Below, piece after piece: positions 14,022 to 21,060 of a stretch of DNA of 22,920 nt; position 1 is the first letter of the stretch, and each line of letters begins with the position of its first letter. The notes under the pieces were generated by a model. That model made no database searches. It was not told the DNA's origin and saw nothing but the letters and a program-made list of their open reading frames with translations. Both the position numbers and the translations under genes were made by a program. The DNA comes from Thermoleophilia bacterium. GTDB lineage: Bacteria; Actinomycetota; Thermoleophilia; Gaiellales; Gaiellaceae. The DNA lies in the NCBI GenBank assembly GCA_014534415.1, contig JACVRM010000015.1:1-22920 (forward strand), written 5' to 3'.

Positions 14022-14519
14022 CTAGCGCGATGCGGCAGCCTTCTTCAGCGTCGCCGCCACGCGCTTCGCGACGGCACGCAGCTCGGGTGGCTCCTCGTCG
14101 TCTTCGCTGAGGTGCTCGAGGAGAACGATCGTGTCGCGATGCGGCGACCCGTTCGTCAGGCACAGCGCAGCAAGCCGTCGGACGGCCGGGTTGCCGTCGG
14201 CGTTCAGGAGCGTGTGCAGGAGCGGGCGAAACGAGTTGACGAGTCCCGGGTGATCGCGGGAGAGCAGCTCGATCGAGACGAGGGCCGAGCCGCGGCACGC
14301 AGGGCTCTCGTCCTCGAGGCCGCGGCGCAACAGCTCCTGCTTCTGGCGCCACCGGAACTGACCGAGCGCGCGATACGCGACCGCGCGCTCACGGAAATCG
14401 GAGCTCCGCGCGGCCGCCTCGAGCTCGTCGCCCCACCGCCCGCGCAGCTGAGCGAGCTCCCGCTCGGCGCCCCGGTCCGCGAGGCCCGCCGCCTCGGCCG
14501 CGGCCTCCGAGAGCGTCAT
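14022..14519 (-). CDS. HEAT-repeat-like helical protein of unknown function
   Basis: The 165-residue product is almost entirely predicted helix. Ala/Leu/Arg-rich units such as FRERAVAYRALGQFR, CRGSALVSIELLSRDHPGLVNSF and PAVRRLAALCLTNGSPHRDTIVLLEHL are spaced like HEAT/ARM repeats (P-x-V/A-R-x-x-A-x-x-x-L). There is no signal peptide or membrane segment. Its ATG overlaps the stop of the CitA-type citrate synthase (ATGA), so it is translationally coupled to that gene. A role as a protein-interaction partner or regulator of the enzyme is possible but only inferred from position. It ends near the convergent second recombinase gene. Confidence 0.7.
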   Translation of the reverse strand: MTLSEAAAEAAGLADRGAERELAQLRGRWGDELEAAARSSDFRERAVAYRALGQFRWRQKQELLRRGLEDESPACRGSALVSIELLSRDHPGLVNSFRPLLHTLLNADGNPAVRRLAALCLTNGSPHRDTIVLLEHLSEDDEEPPELRAVAKRVAATLKKAAASR

Positions 14520-15601
14520 GCGACCGGCGACAGCGTGCGGTTGGCGGGACCGACGTAACGCGCGGACGGACGGAACAGGCGTCCCGTCCGCTTCTGCTCG
14601 AGGATGTGCGCCGACCAGCCGGCGACCCGCGAGCAGGCGAACATCGCCGGCGCGAGCGCCGGCGAGATCCGGGCGACGTCGAGAACGATCGCCGAGTAGT
14701 ACTCGACGTTCGTCGCGAGCACGCGCTCGGGGTGGCGCTCCCGGAGCGCCTTCAGCGCGACCTCCTCGAGCGCCTCCGCCACGTCGACGTACGGGGATTC
14801 GAGCTCCTTCGCCGTTCGCTTGAGGATCCGCGAGCGCGGGTCCTCGGCCCGATACACGCGGTGACCGAAGCCCATGATCCGCTTACCGGCCGCGAGCGCC
14901 TCCCCGACCCAGCGCTCCGGATCTCCCAGCGCCTGGACTTCCTCGAGCATCGGGATGACGTAGGCCGGCGCGCCGCCGTGCAGCGGCCCAGAGAGCGCGC
15001 CGACGGCCGCCGAGAGCGCCGCGGCGCAATCGGCCCCGGTGGAGGCGACGACTCGGGCGGTGAATGTCGACGCGTTGAGCCCGTGCTCGGCAGTGCAGAT
15101 CCAGTACGTGTCGATCGCCTTCGCGTGGCGCGGGTCGGCCTCGCCGCGCCAGCGGAGCAGGAACTCGTCGGCCGCCGTCTCGCCCTGGGCGACGACCTCG
15201 TCCGGAACGGGGTCGCCGAGCCCGTCGGCGACGCGTGCCGAGCGCGCGACGATCGACATCATCTGCGCCGAGAGCCGGCCGAGGTCCTCTCGCGCCTGCT
15301 CGTCCGAGATTTCGTTCAGCTTGCCCATGCGCCAGCGGCCGGAGAGGCGTGCGGTTTCCGTCTGCAAGTCGGCCGGCGCGTTGCCGGTCAGCGCCGGCGG
15401 CTCGTACGCCTCGGGATCAGGCATCTTCGAGTCGATGTCGTCGTCGACGAGCAGACCCCAGACGTTCTCGTAGGGCACGCGGCCTACGAGCGGCTCGACG
15501 TCGACGCCGCGATACCGCAGCGCGCCGCCTTCGCGGTCGGGCTCCATGATCTCGGTTTCGACCGCGACGACGCCTTCCAGCCCGGGCTTGAAGTCGCTCA
15601 C
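14516..15601 (-). CDS. citA: Citrate synthase, CitA type
   Basis: The family condenses oxaloacetate with acetyl-CoA. The 361-residue product has AEHGLNASTFTARV (His173), GPLHGGAP (His208) and GFGHRVYR (His247). The C-terminal GWSAHILEQKRTGRLFRPSARYVGP is typical of the actinobacterial 'citrate synthase 2' group that includes mycobacterial CitA. At the catalytic Asp position the sequence reads NVEYYSA (Glu300), a feature I recall for CitA-type proteins. The GTG at 15601 is chosen because TACATT lies seven bases before it and similarity starts there; the frame runs open much further upstream, antisense-free but inside the other synthase gene, and that part is a shadow. It follows the canonical synthase after 19 bases and is coupled to the HEAT-like gene. 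Confidence 0.9.
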   Translation of the reverse strand: MSDFKPGLEGVVAVETEIMEPDREGGALRYRGVDVEPLVGRVPYENVWGLLVDDDIDSKMPDPEAYEPPALTGNAPADLQTETARLSGRWRMGKLNEISDEQAREDLGRLSAQMMSIVARSARVADGLGDPVPDEVVAQGETAADEFLLRWRGEADPRHAKAIDTYWICTAEHGLNASTFTARVVASTGADCAAALSAAVGALSGPLHGGAPAYVIPMLEEVQALGDPERWVGEALAAGKRIMGFGHRVYRAEDPRSRILKRTAKELESPYVDVAEALEEVALKALRERHPERVLATNVEYYSAIVLDVARISPALAPAMFACSRVAGWSAHILEQKRTGRLFRPSARYVGPANRTLSPVA

Positions 15602-15608
15602 GCGGCGG

Positions 15609-15614
15609 AATGTA
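15609..15614 (-). promoter_or_regulatory. -10 box TACATT, leaderless citA
   Basis: TACATT is followed by seven bases and the GTG at 15601. The box lies in the 19-base gap after the upstream citrate synthase gene, so citA may have its own promoter as well as read-through. Confidence 0.55.
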
Positions 15615-15620
15615 CCGCGC

Positions 15621-16742
15621 TCAGGCGGTGCGAACCGGGAACTCGCGCGGCTCGGGCCCGATGTACTCGGCGCTCGGCCGGATGATCTTGTTGTCACCGT
15701 GCTGCTCGAGCACGTGGGCCGCCTGCCCCGCGACGCGGCTGCACTGGAAGAGCGCCGGGAAGAGGTCGTTCGGGATGCCGAGGTACCGGTAGAGGACGCC
15801 CGAGAAGAGATCGACGTTCGTCCACAGCCCCTTCTGCGCCTGCGCCTGGCGCTCGGCCTCGCAGGCGATCTCGTACCAGTTCGGCTCGCCGGCGACGTCG
15901 GCGAACTGTGCGGACAGCTCCTTGAGGATCGGCGCACGAGGATCCATCGCGCGGTAGAGCGGATGCCCGAAGCCGTACAGCGGCTTGCGCTGCTCGAGCC
16001 GGTGCCGAACGCCTTCCGCCACATGGTCGACCGAGCCGAACTCCTCCATCATCTCCATGGCCGCGAGATTCGCGGCTCCGTGCTTCGGACCCTTCAGAGC
16101 GCAGATCGCGGCAACGATGGCCGAGTGCATGTCGGCGTCTGTGCCGGCCACGACGCGCGCCGTGAACGTCGACGCGTTCATCTCGTGCTCGGCGTGCAGG
16201 ATCATCGCGACGTCGAACGCATGCACCTCCTCCGCCGTCGGTGCCTCGCCGCGCAGCATGGTGAGGAAGTTCTCGGCGTACGAGAGCGTCGCGTCCGGGT
16301 CGACCGGCTGCTCGCCCTCGCGGATGCGCTCGTAGCGTGCGAGGATCGTCGGCAACTGCGCGATCAGCTGCGCGGCCTTCCGCCGCTCGCTGTCGCGGTC
16401 GATCGCGGCTTCGGCGGGATCCGAGAACGAAAGAGCCGAGACGGCCGTTCGCAGTGTCTCCATCGGCGACGCGTCGCGGGCGTTGTCGTCGATGATCGGG
16501 CAGAGCGCGCGCGGAAACTCGCGCTGCGACAACTCCTCCTTGAACGCGTCGAGCTGCTCGCTCGTCGGTAGGTCGCCCTCGAGCAGCAGGTAAGCGACCT
16601 CCTCGTACGTCGAGTGCTCGGCGAGGTCGGTGATGTCGTAGCCGCGGTACCGGAGGACGCCGAGGTCGGGCTCGATCGACGAGATCGCGGTCTGGGCGAC
16701 CGTCACCCCGGAGAGCTGGACCGACTTCTTGGGGCCCGCCAT
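15621..16742 (-). CDS. gltA: Citrate synthase (canonical type)
   Basis: The 373-residue product has the full catalytic set of short bacterial citrate synthases: His186 in HAEHEMNASTFTARV, His221 in GPKHGAAN, His260 in GFGHPLYR and Asp311 in TNVDLFSGVLYRYLGIP. It starts GLEGV-like with VQLSGVTVAQTAISSIEP and LRYRGYDI. This group includes citrate and 2-methylcitrate synthases, which are hard to tell apart by eye; no prp genes are nearby and the TCA context favours citrate synthase. The start is the ATG at 16742, or the adjacent GTG at 16745. A TACAGT box lies eight or five bases upstream respectively. Longer frames to 17063 run antisense through the isocitrate dehydrogenase gene and are rejected. 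Confidence 0.93.
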   Translation of the reverse strand: MAGPKKSVQLSGVTVAQTAISSIEPDLGVLRYRGYDITDLAEHSTYEEVAYLLLEGDLPTSEQLDAFKEELSQREFPRALCPIIDDNARDASPMETLRTAVSALSFSDPAEAAIDRDSERRKAAQLIAQLPTILARYERIREGEQPVDPDATLSYAENFLTMLRGEAPTAEEVHAFDVAMILHAEHEMNASTFTARVVAGTDADMHSAIVAAICALKGPKHGAANLAAMEMMEEFGSVDHVAEGVRHRLEQRKPLYGFGHPLYRAMDPRAPILKELSAQFADVAGEPNWYEIACEAERQAQAQKGLWTNVDLFSGVLYRYLGIPNDLFPALFQCSRVAGQAAHVLEQHGDNKIIRPSAEYIGPEPREFPVRTA

Positions 16743-16750
16743 CACGGGCC

Positions 16751-16756
16751 ACTGTA
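16751..16756 (-). promoter_or_regulatory. -10 box TACAGT of the canonical citrate synthase
   Basis: TACAGT lies eight bases from the ATG at 16742 (five from the GTG at 16745). It shares a 58-base divergent gap with the icd promoter, and neither gene has a Shine-Dalgarno. Confidence 0.55.
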
Positions 16757-16784
16757 CCCGCGCCGCGATGTTCCAACGCATCGC

Positions 16785-16790
16785 TAGCAT
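16785..16790 (+). promoter_or_regulatory. -10 box TAGCAT of icd
   Basis: TAGCAT ends ten bases before the ATG at 16801, giving a leader of about 0-4 bases. It lies back to back with the citrate synthase promoter, 28 bases away, so their upstream elements must overlap. Confidence 0.5.
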
Positions 16791-16800
16791 CCCGCGCCGG

Positions 16801-17895
16801 ATGGCACACCAAGTGACGCTGATCCCCGGCGACGGCACCGGCCCCGAGCTGACGGAAGCAACGCGCCGGGTTCTCGAGGCGACAGGCGTGGAGTTCGAGT
16901 GGGACGTCCGGCAGGCCGGCGAGGAAGTGATGGGGCAGTACGGCGGCAATCCGCTGCCCGAGGAGACGCTCGACGCGATCCGCCGGACACGTGTCGCGCT
17001 GAAGGGACCGATCACGACCCCCGTCGGCGGCGGCTTTCGGTCCGTCAACGTGGGGTTGCGCAAGGGGCTCGACCTCTACGCGCAGGTGCGCCCCTGCAAG
17101 AGCTACCCGGGCGTACGGACACGGTTTGAGAACGTCGACCTCGTGATCGTCCGCGAGAACACGGAGGACCTCTACGCGGGCATCGAGTACGAGCAAGGGA
17201 CGCCGGACGCCGAGGAGCTGATCGGCTGGATCGAGAGCAAGGGCGGCAGGCTGCGCCACCGCGACGCCGGCATCTCGATCAAGCCGATCTCGGTCACGGG
17301 CACACGCCGGATTGTCGAGTTCGCCTTCGACTACGCGCGCCGCAACGGCCGCCGCAAGGTCACGGCGGTGCACAAGGCGAATATCATGAAGTTCTCCGAC
17401 GGGCTGTGGCTGCGCGTCGCGCGCGAGGTGGCGGAGGAGAACTCCGACGTCGCGTTCGACGACCGGATCGTCGACAACATGTGCATGCAGCTCGTCCAGC
17501 GGCCGGAGGAGTACGACGTGCTCGTGCTCCCGAACCTGTACGGCGACGTGGTGTCGGATCTCTGCGCCGGGATGATCGGCGGGCTCGGCATGGCTCCCGG
17601 CGCGAACTTCGGCGACGACGCGGCCGTCTTCGAGCCGACGCATGGCTCGGCGCCCAAGTATGCGGGCCAGAACAAGGTCAACCCGATGGCCCAGCTGCTC
17701 TCCGGGATGCTGATGCTGCGGCACCTCGGCGAGAACGGCGCGGCGGCCGAGCTCGAGGGCGCGATCGCGGACGTGATCAGCGAGGGGCGGAGCGTGACCT
17801 ACGACATGAAGCCGACGCGGGACGATCCGACGGCCGTCGGCACCAGCGAGGTCGCCGACGCGATCATCGAGAAGCTCGGGACGCGAGTTGCGTAG
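16801..17895 (+). CDS. icd: Isocitrate dehydrogenase (isocitrate/isopropylmalate family)
   Basis: The enzyme oxidatively decarboxylates isocitrate to 2-oxoglutarate. The 364-residue product has the isocitrate-binding segment SVNVGLRKGLDLYAQVRP (Ser81, Asn83), RENTEDLYAGIEY, HKANIMK and metal-binding NLYGDVVSDLCAG. The cofactor loop reads HGSAPKYAGQNKVNP, followed by SVTYD. Lys286, Tyr287, Val293 and Tyr334 match the residues that bind the 2'-phosphate of NADP in E. coli Icd, while its Arg395 is Pro338 here. The length is that of NAD-type enzymes, but these residues suggest NADP. The ATG at 16801 fits the conserved N-terminus and the TAGCAT box. It overlaps mdh by eight bases. Confidence 0.93.
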   Translation: MAHQVTLIPGDGTGPELTEATRRVLEATGVEFEWDVRQAGEEVMGQYGGNPLPEETLDAIRRTRVALKGPITTPVGGGFRSVNVGLRKGLDLYAQVRPCKSYPGVRTRFENVDLVIVRENTEDLYAGIEYEQGTPDAEELIGWIESKGGRLRHRDAGISIKPISVTGTRRIVEFAFDYARRNGRRKVTAVHKANIMKFSDGLWLRVAREVAEENSDVAFDDRIVDNMCMQLVQRPEEYDVLVLPNLYGDVVSDLCAGMIGGLGMAPGANFGDDAAVFEPTHGSAPKYAGQNKVNPMAQLLSGMLMLRHLGENGAAAELEGAIADVISEGRSVTYDMKPTRDDPTAVGTSEVADAIIEKLGTRVA

Positions 17896-18811
17896 GAAGG
17901 TGACCATCGTCGGCGCGGGAAACGTCGGTGCGACGTGCGCCGAGGTGCTCGCGCGGCGCGACTACTGCGACGTCGTGCTGGTCGACATCAAGGAGGGCCT
18001 GCCGCAGGGCAAGGCGCTCGACATCAACCAGATGGGACCTATCCTCGGCTATGAGGCGAACATCCTGGGGACGAACGGCTACGACGAGACCGCCGGCTCG
18101 GACGTGGTCGTGATCACCGCCGGGCTGCCTCGCCAGCCGGGCATGAGCCGCGACGACCTCGTCACGACCAACGAGAAGATCGTCGGCTCGGTCACGGAAC
18201 AGGCGGTCGCAAAGTCGCCCGACGCCGTGGTCATCGTCGTCTCGAACCCGCTCGACGCGATGTGCCACGTCGCGAAGACAGCGTCCGGCTTTCCGAAGCA
18301 GCGCGTATTCGGGCAGGCCGGCATCCTCGACACCGCGCGCTTCCGGACATTCATCGCCTGGGAGACCCGCTCGTCGATCAAGGACGTGCACGCGCTCGTG
18401 CTCGGCGGACATGGTGATCAGATGGTTCCCGTCGTGTCGGCGACGACGGTGGGCGGCGTGCCGCTCACGAAGCTCGTCGCGCAGAACCGCATCCGGCAGA
18501 TGGTGGAGCGCACGGCGAAGGGCGGCGGCGAGGTCGTCGAGCTGCTCGGGACGTCGGCCTGGTACGCGCCGGCCGCAGCGACGGCACAGATGGTCGACGC
18601 CGTCGTGCTCGACGAGAAGCGCGTGCTCCCGTGCACGGCATACCTCGAGGGCGAATACGGCATCGAGGAGCTCTACATGGGAGTGCCCGTCAAGCTCGGC
18701 GCCGGCGGAGTCGAGGAGATCGTCCAGGTAGACCTGACCGACGACGAGCGCGCCGCGCTCGACGCGTCGGCCGCTGCCGTCCGCGATGTCGTCCGTTTGC
18801 TCGGAAGCTGA
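17888..18811 (+). CDS. mdh: Malate dehydrogenase (LDH-like type)
   Basis: The enzyme interconverts malate and oxaloacetate with NAD. The 307-residue product has the nucleotide motif VGAGNVG (8-14) and Asp33 at the end of the second strand, which favours NAD. The mobile-loop Arg82 and Arg88 (PRQPGMSR) distinguish malate from lactate dehydrogenases. Asp148 and Arg151 lie in ILDTARFR, and the catalytic His175 in GGHGDQMVP. The listed start is a TTG at 17888 that overlaps the end of icd; MRRKVTIVGAG then fits the family. The GTG at 17900 is possible but would leave only four residues before the glycine motif and puts AGGAAG too close. It is co-transcribed with icd. Confidence 0.95.
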   Translation: MRRKVTIVGAGNVGATCAEVLARRDYCDVVLVDIKEGLPQGKALDINQMGPILGYEANILGTNGYDETAGSDVVVITAGLPRQPGMSRDDLVTTNEKIVGSVTEQAVAKSPDAVVIVVSNPLDAMCHVAKTASGFPKQRVFGQAGILDTARFRTFIAWETRSSIKDVHALVLGGHGDQMVPVVSATTVGGVPLTKLVAQNRIRQMVERTAKGGGEVVELLGTSAWYAPAAATAQMVDAVVLDEKRVLPCTAYLEGEYGIEELYMGVPVKLGAGGVEEIVQVDLTDDERAALDASAAAVRDVVRLLGS

Positions 18812-19029
18812 CGTTCTGTCGACGGTGAGCAGCCGAGACGGCCTCGGACGGCGCTTGCGTCGCACGGCCGCACGTGGATGCAGGCGCTCCGCGCAGCCCG
18901 GAAGCGACCACTTCGCCCGCCGGTTGCCCGGCGTCGCCGCGCACGCTCGCCGCCGGGCCGGTACCGGCGCGACCCGCAGAGGGCCGGCTCCCGGCGGGCA
19001 CGGCGGCTGTGGAGCAACCGTCACGCTTC

Positions 19030-19064
19030 CGGCCCGAACGACACGTCCGCTCGGGCCGATTTTC
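19030..19064 (+). terminator. Terminator-like hairpin downstream of mdh
   Basis: A perfect 8-bp stem CGGCCCGA/TCGGGCCG encloses a 13-base loop and is followed by ATTTTC. Stem length, loop length and short T-run match the sdh operon terminator. It lies about 220 bases after the mdh stop, far for a terminator, so the call is moderate. Confidence 0.5.
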
Positions 19065-19081
19065 GGGGACAGTCCCCGGAG
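19065..19081. repeat. GGGGACAGTCCCCGGAG palindromic repeat, copy 2
   Basis: It is identical over 17 bases to the copy at 1666-1682. The palindrome is one base longer per arm here (CGGGGAC-A-GTCCCCG). It sits one base after the terminator-like T-run. Confidence 0.6.
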
Positions 19082-19136
19082 TTATGCGTGCGCGCGAGGG
19101 GGTGGAGACGTTGTTGCGCATTCGTGACACATCGCC

Positions 19137-19880
19137 ATGCACCTAGGTCTACGCGGCCGCACGGCAATCGTCTGCGGCGCCTCTTCGGGGATCGGCCTGG
19201 CGATCGCCGAATCGCTCGCCGAGGAGAACGCCAACGTCGTCATGTTCGCGCGCGGCCGTGAGGCGCTCGAGCGCGAGGCCGAGCGGCTCGGCGCGCTGGC
19301 AGTACGGGGCGACGTCACCATCCCGCGCGACGTCGAGCGGCTGGTTGCGCGCACCGTCGAGGCGTTCGGCGGGATCGACATCCTCGTGAACAACAGCGGC
19401 GGGCCGCCGCGCGGCCCTGCGGTCGGCCTGGCGGCCGAGGAGGTGGAGCGAGCCGTCGAGCTGCTGCTGGTGTCCGCCGTGCGCCTTACCGAGCTGTGCC
19501 TGCCGCATCTTCGCCGGAGCTCCGCAGGACGGATCGTCAACATCGCGTCGAGCTCGGTACGCGAGCCGGTCGACAATCTCGCCCTCTCGAACTCCGTGCG
19601 GCCCGGGGTGATCGGTTGGGCGAAGACGCTGGCGCGCGAGCTCGGCCCGGACGGCATCACCGTCAACTCGATCGCGCCCGGCCGGATCGACACGCCGCGT
19701 CTCGTCGAGGTCTATCCAGACGGCCCGAGCGAGGCCGACCTGCGAACGATCCCGCTCCGGCGCTTGGGCCTCCCGCGCGAGGTGGGCGACGTCGTCTGCT
19801 TCCTCGCCTCCGACCGCGGCTCGTACATGACCGGCACCGTCATTGCGGTCGACGGCGGGCTGACACGCGGGTTGCTCTAG
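19137..19880 (+). CDS. Short-chain dehydrogenase/reductase family protein with altered active site
   Basis: The 247-residue product has the SDR fold landmarks: CGASSGIG (13-20) for NAD(P), GDV, LVNNSGGPP (83-91), NIASSSV (135-141) and TVNSIAPGRIDTPR. The end is the usual YMTGTVIAVDGGL. The catalytic Tyr-x3-Lys is missing: the aligned stretch is LSNSVRPGVIGWAK, with Ser151 for Tyr and Arg155 for Lys. This matches a subgroup annotated as 3-oxoacyl-ACP-reductase-like that lacks the standard tetrad, so the reaction is uncertain. The ATG at 19137 fits the domain start. No Shine-Dalgarno or clear -10 box is seen. A promoter for the next gene lies just after its stop. Confidence 0.88.
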   Translation: MHLGLRGRTAIVCGASSGIGLAIAESLAEENANVVMFARGREALEREAERLGALAVRGDVTIPRDVERLVARTVEAFGGIDILVNNSGGPPRGPAVGLAAEEVERAVELLLVSAVRLTELCLPHLRRSSAGRIVNIASSSVREPVDNLALSNSVRPGVIGWAKTLARELGPDGITVNSIAPGRIDTPRLVEVYPDGPSEADLRTIPLRRLGLPREVGDVVCFLASDRGSYMTGTVIAVDGGLTRGLL

Positions 19881-19918
19881 CGGAGTTCCAACACTCCGGC
19901 GCCACGGCCGAGCACAAC

Positions 19919-19924
19919 TATGCT
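19919..19924 (+). promoter_or_regulatory. -10 box TATGCT, leaderless PDZ/Lon-like protease gene
   Basis: TATGCT is followed by six bases and the GTG at 19931. The spacing equals that at the aspartokinase and GNAT-like genes. There is no Shine-Dalgarno. Confidence 0.6.
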
Positions 19925-19930
19925 CGGCTC

Positions 19931-20926
19931 GTGCGACGACGGATCGTCGGGGCGCTCGTGCTGCTCGCGCTCGCCGCGCTGGCGTTCCTGTACCTGGCTC
20001 CGTCGGACGATTACATCTTCCTGCCGGATCGCGCGCGGCCGCTCGCGCCCAAAGTCGAGATCGATGGCGAGCGCGCACAGCAAGACGGCGGCGGCATCTA
20101 CTACGTCGCCGTCGATGTCCGGAAGGCCAGTCTGCTCGAGAGCTATTTCCCGAGCCTCTACGAGGGCTCGACCCTGGTGCCCGAAAACGAGGTGCGCGCG
20201 CGCGGCGAGAGCGAGAACGAGCGGCGTCAGGCCAGCTTCCAGGACATGAGGCGCTCGCAGCGAATCGCGGCGGCGGTCGCACTCGACGCGATCGGCCGCG
20301 ACGTGACGATCCGCGCGACGGGCGTGCTCGTCACGGCTGTCGCGACTGGCGCGCCCGCGTTCGGCAAGCTCGAGCCCGGCGACCTGATCGTGGCCGTCGA
20401 CGGCCGGCCGGTGCGGACGATCGACGCGCTGGCGCCGCTGATACGCGGTCGTCGGCCGGGCCAGCCGGTGCGCATTCGCGTCCGGCGTCGCGGCCAGGGA
20501 CGCGAGTTTTCCATGCGCACGATCGCCGATCCGCGCTCTCCGAAGGAGGCGATCGTCGGGATCGCGATAGACCAGGCGGCCGACATCCGCCTACCGATCC
20601 GGGTCAAGATCGATCTCGCCGGCGTGGGCGGGCCGTCCGCCGGGCTCGCGTTCGCTCTCGACATCGCCGAGGAGCTCGGGCGCGACGTCGATCGCGGGCG
20701 GAAGGTCGCCGCGACGGGCGAGATCAAGCTCGACGGTTCCGTGCAAGGCGTCGGCGGCGTCAAGCAAAAGACGATTGCCGCGCGCCGAGCGGACATCGAC
20801 GTGTTCTTGGTGCCTGGGGAAAACGCGGCCGAGGCGCGCCGCTATGCCGAGGGTCTCCGCATCGTGCCTGTGAAGAGTTTTCGACAGGCGTTGCGGACGT
20901 TGGCAACGCTTGCCGACGAATCGTAA
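19931..20926 (+). CDS. Membrane-anchored PDZ and Lon-like (S16) serine protease
   Basis: The 331-residue product has a basic N-terminus and one hydrophobic helix (about 5-23), so it is probably anchored with its bulk outside the membrane. A PDZ domain lies at about 125-200 (GVLVTAVATGAPAFGKLEPGDLIVAVDGRPV). A C-terminal Lon proteolytic domain has Ser236 in GVGGPSAGLAFALDI and Lys278 in VGGVKQKTIAARR, the Ser-Lys dyad. ATGEIKLDGSVQGVGG is also typical. This is the YlbL-type architecture found in Gram-positive bacteria; substrates are not evident here. The GTG at 19931 is set by the TATGCT box and by the signal-anchor; a longer frame to 19496 overlaps the SDR gene and is a shadow. Confidence 0.92.
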   Translation: MRRRIVGALVLLALAALAFLYLAPSDDYIFLPDRARPLAPKVEIDGERAQQDGGGIYYVAVDVRKASLLESYFPSLYEGSTLVPENEVRARGESENERRQASFQDMRRSQRIAAAVALDAIGRDVTIRATGVLVTAVATGAPAFGKLEPGDLIVAVDGRPVRTIDALAPLIRGRRPGQPVRIRVRRRGQGREFSMRTIADPRSPKEAIVGIAIDQAADIRLPIRVKIDLAGVGGPSAGLAFALDIAEELGRDVDRGRKVAATGEIKLDGSVQGVGGVKQKTIAARRADIDVFLVPGENAAEARRYAEGLRIVPVKSFRQALRTLATLADES

Positions 20927-20991
20927 AGCTGCTGCATTTCGGTTGTTTTTCGTTCTCGCCGGAAATTGCGGCATTCCCCTGACGCGAAGTC

Positions 20992-21019
20992 TTGATCGGT
21001 GAGTGCAGCGGCGTATGAT
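20992..21019 (+). promoter_or_regulatory. Sigma-70-type promoter of the 61-residue Cys protein gene
   Basis: TTGATC (20992-20997) and TATGAT (21014-21019) are separated by 16 bases. This is the best two-part promoter in the window and lies in an unusually AT-rich stretch (about 20920-21060). Transcription would start near 21026, giving a leader of about 35 bases with a Shine-Dalgarno. Confidence 0.65.
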
Positions 21020-21043
21020 CGCGCCCTTGCAGCCCCACGCAGG

Positions 21044-21049
21044 AAGGAG
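21044..21049 (+). promoter_or_regulatory. Shine-Dalgarno AAGGAG for the TTG start at 21061
   Basis: AAGGAG within AGGAAGGAGC lies 11 bases before the TTG. It supports the unusual TTG start and shows this gene is not leaderless. Confidence 0.65.
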
Positions 21050-21060
21050 CAAAAACCACA

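Larger units (their letters stand above)
18812..19136. other. Intergenic region after mdh without a gene
   Basis: These 325 bases have no convincing coding frame on either strand. The region contains a terminator-like hairpin near its 3' part, then the second GGGGACAGTCCCCGGAG palindrome. No recognisable -10 box of the leaderless type precedes the SDR start. Confidence 0.5.

Noticed and set aside
15694..17907. 737-codon minus-strand frame across the citrate synthase and icd genes
   Set aside because: It runs antisense through icd and in a wrong frame through the citrate synthase gene, with low-complexity Arg/Ala/Asp-rich translation.
17864..19024. 386-codon minus-strand frame opposite mdh
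   Set aside because: It is antisense to a fully recognisable malate dehydrogenase and has no family signature. The part beyond mdh is also low-complexity.
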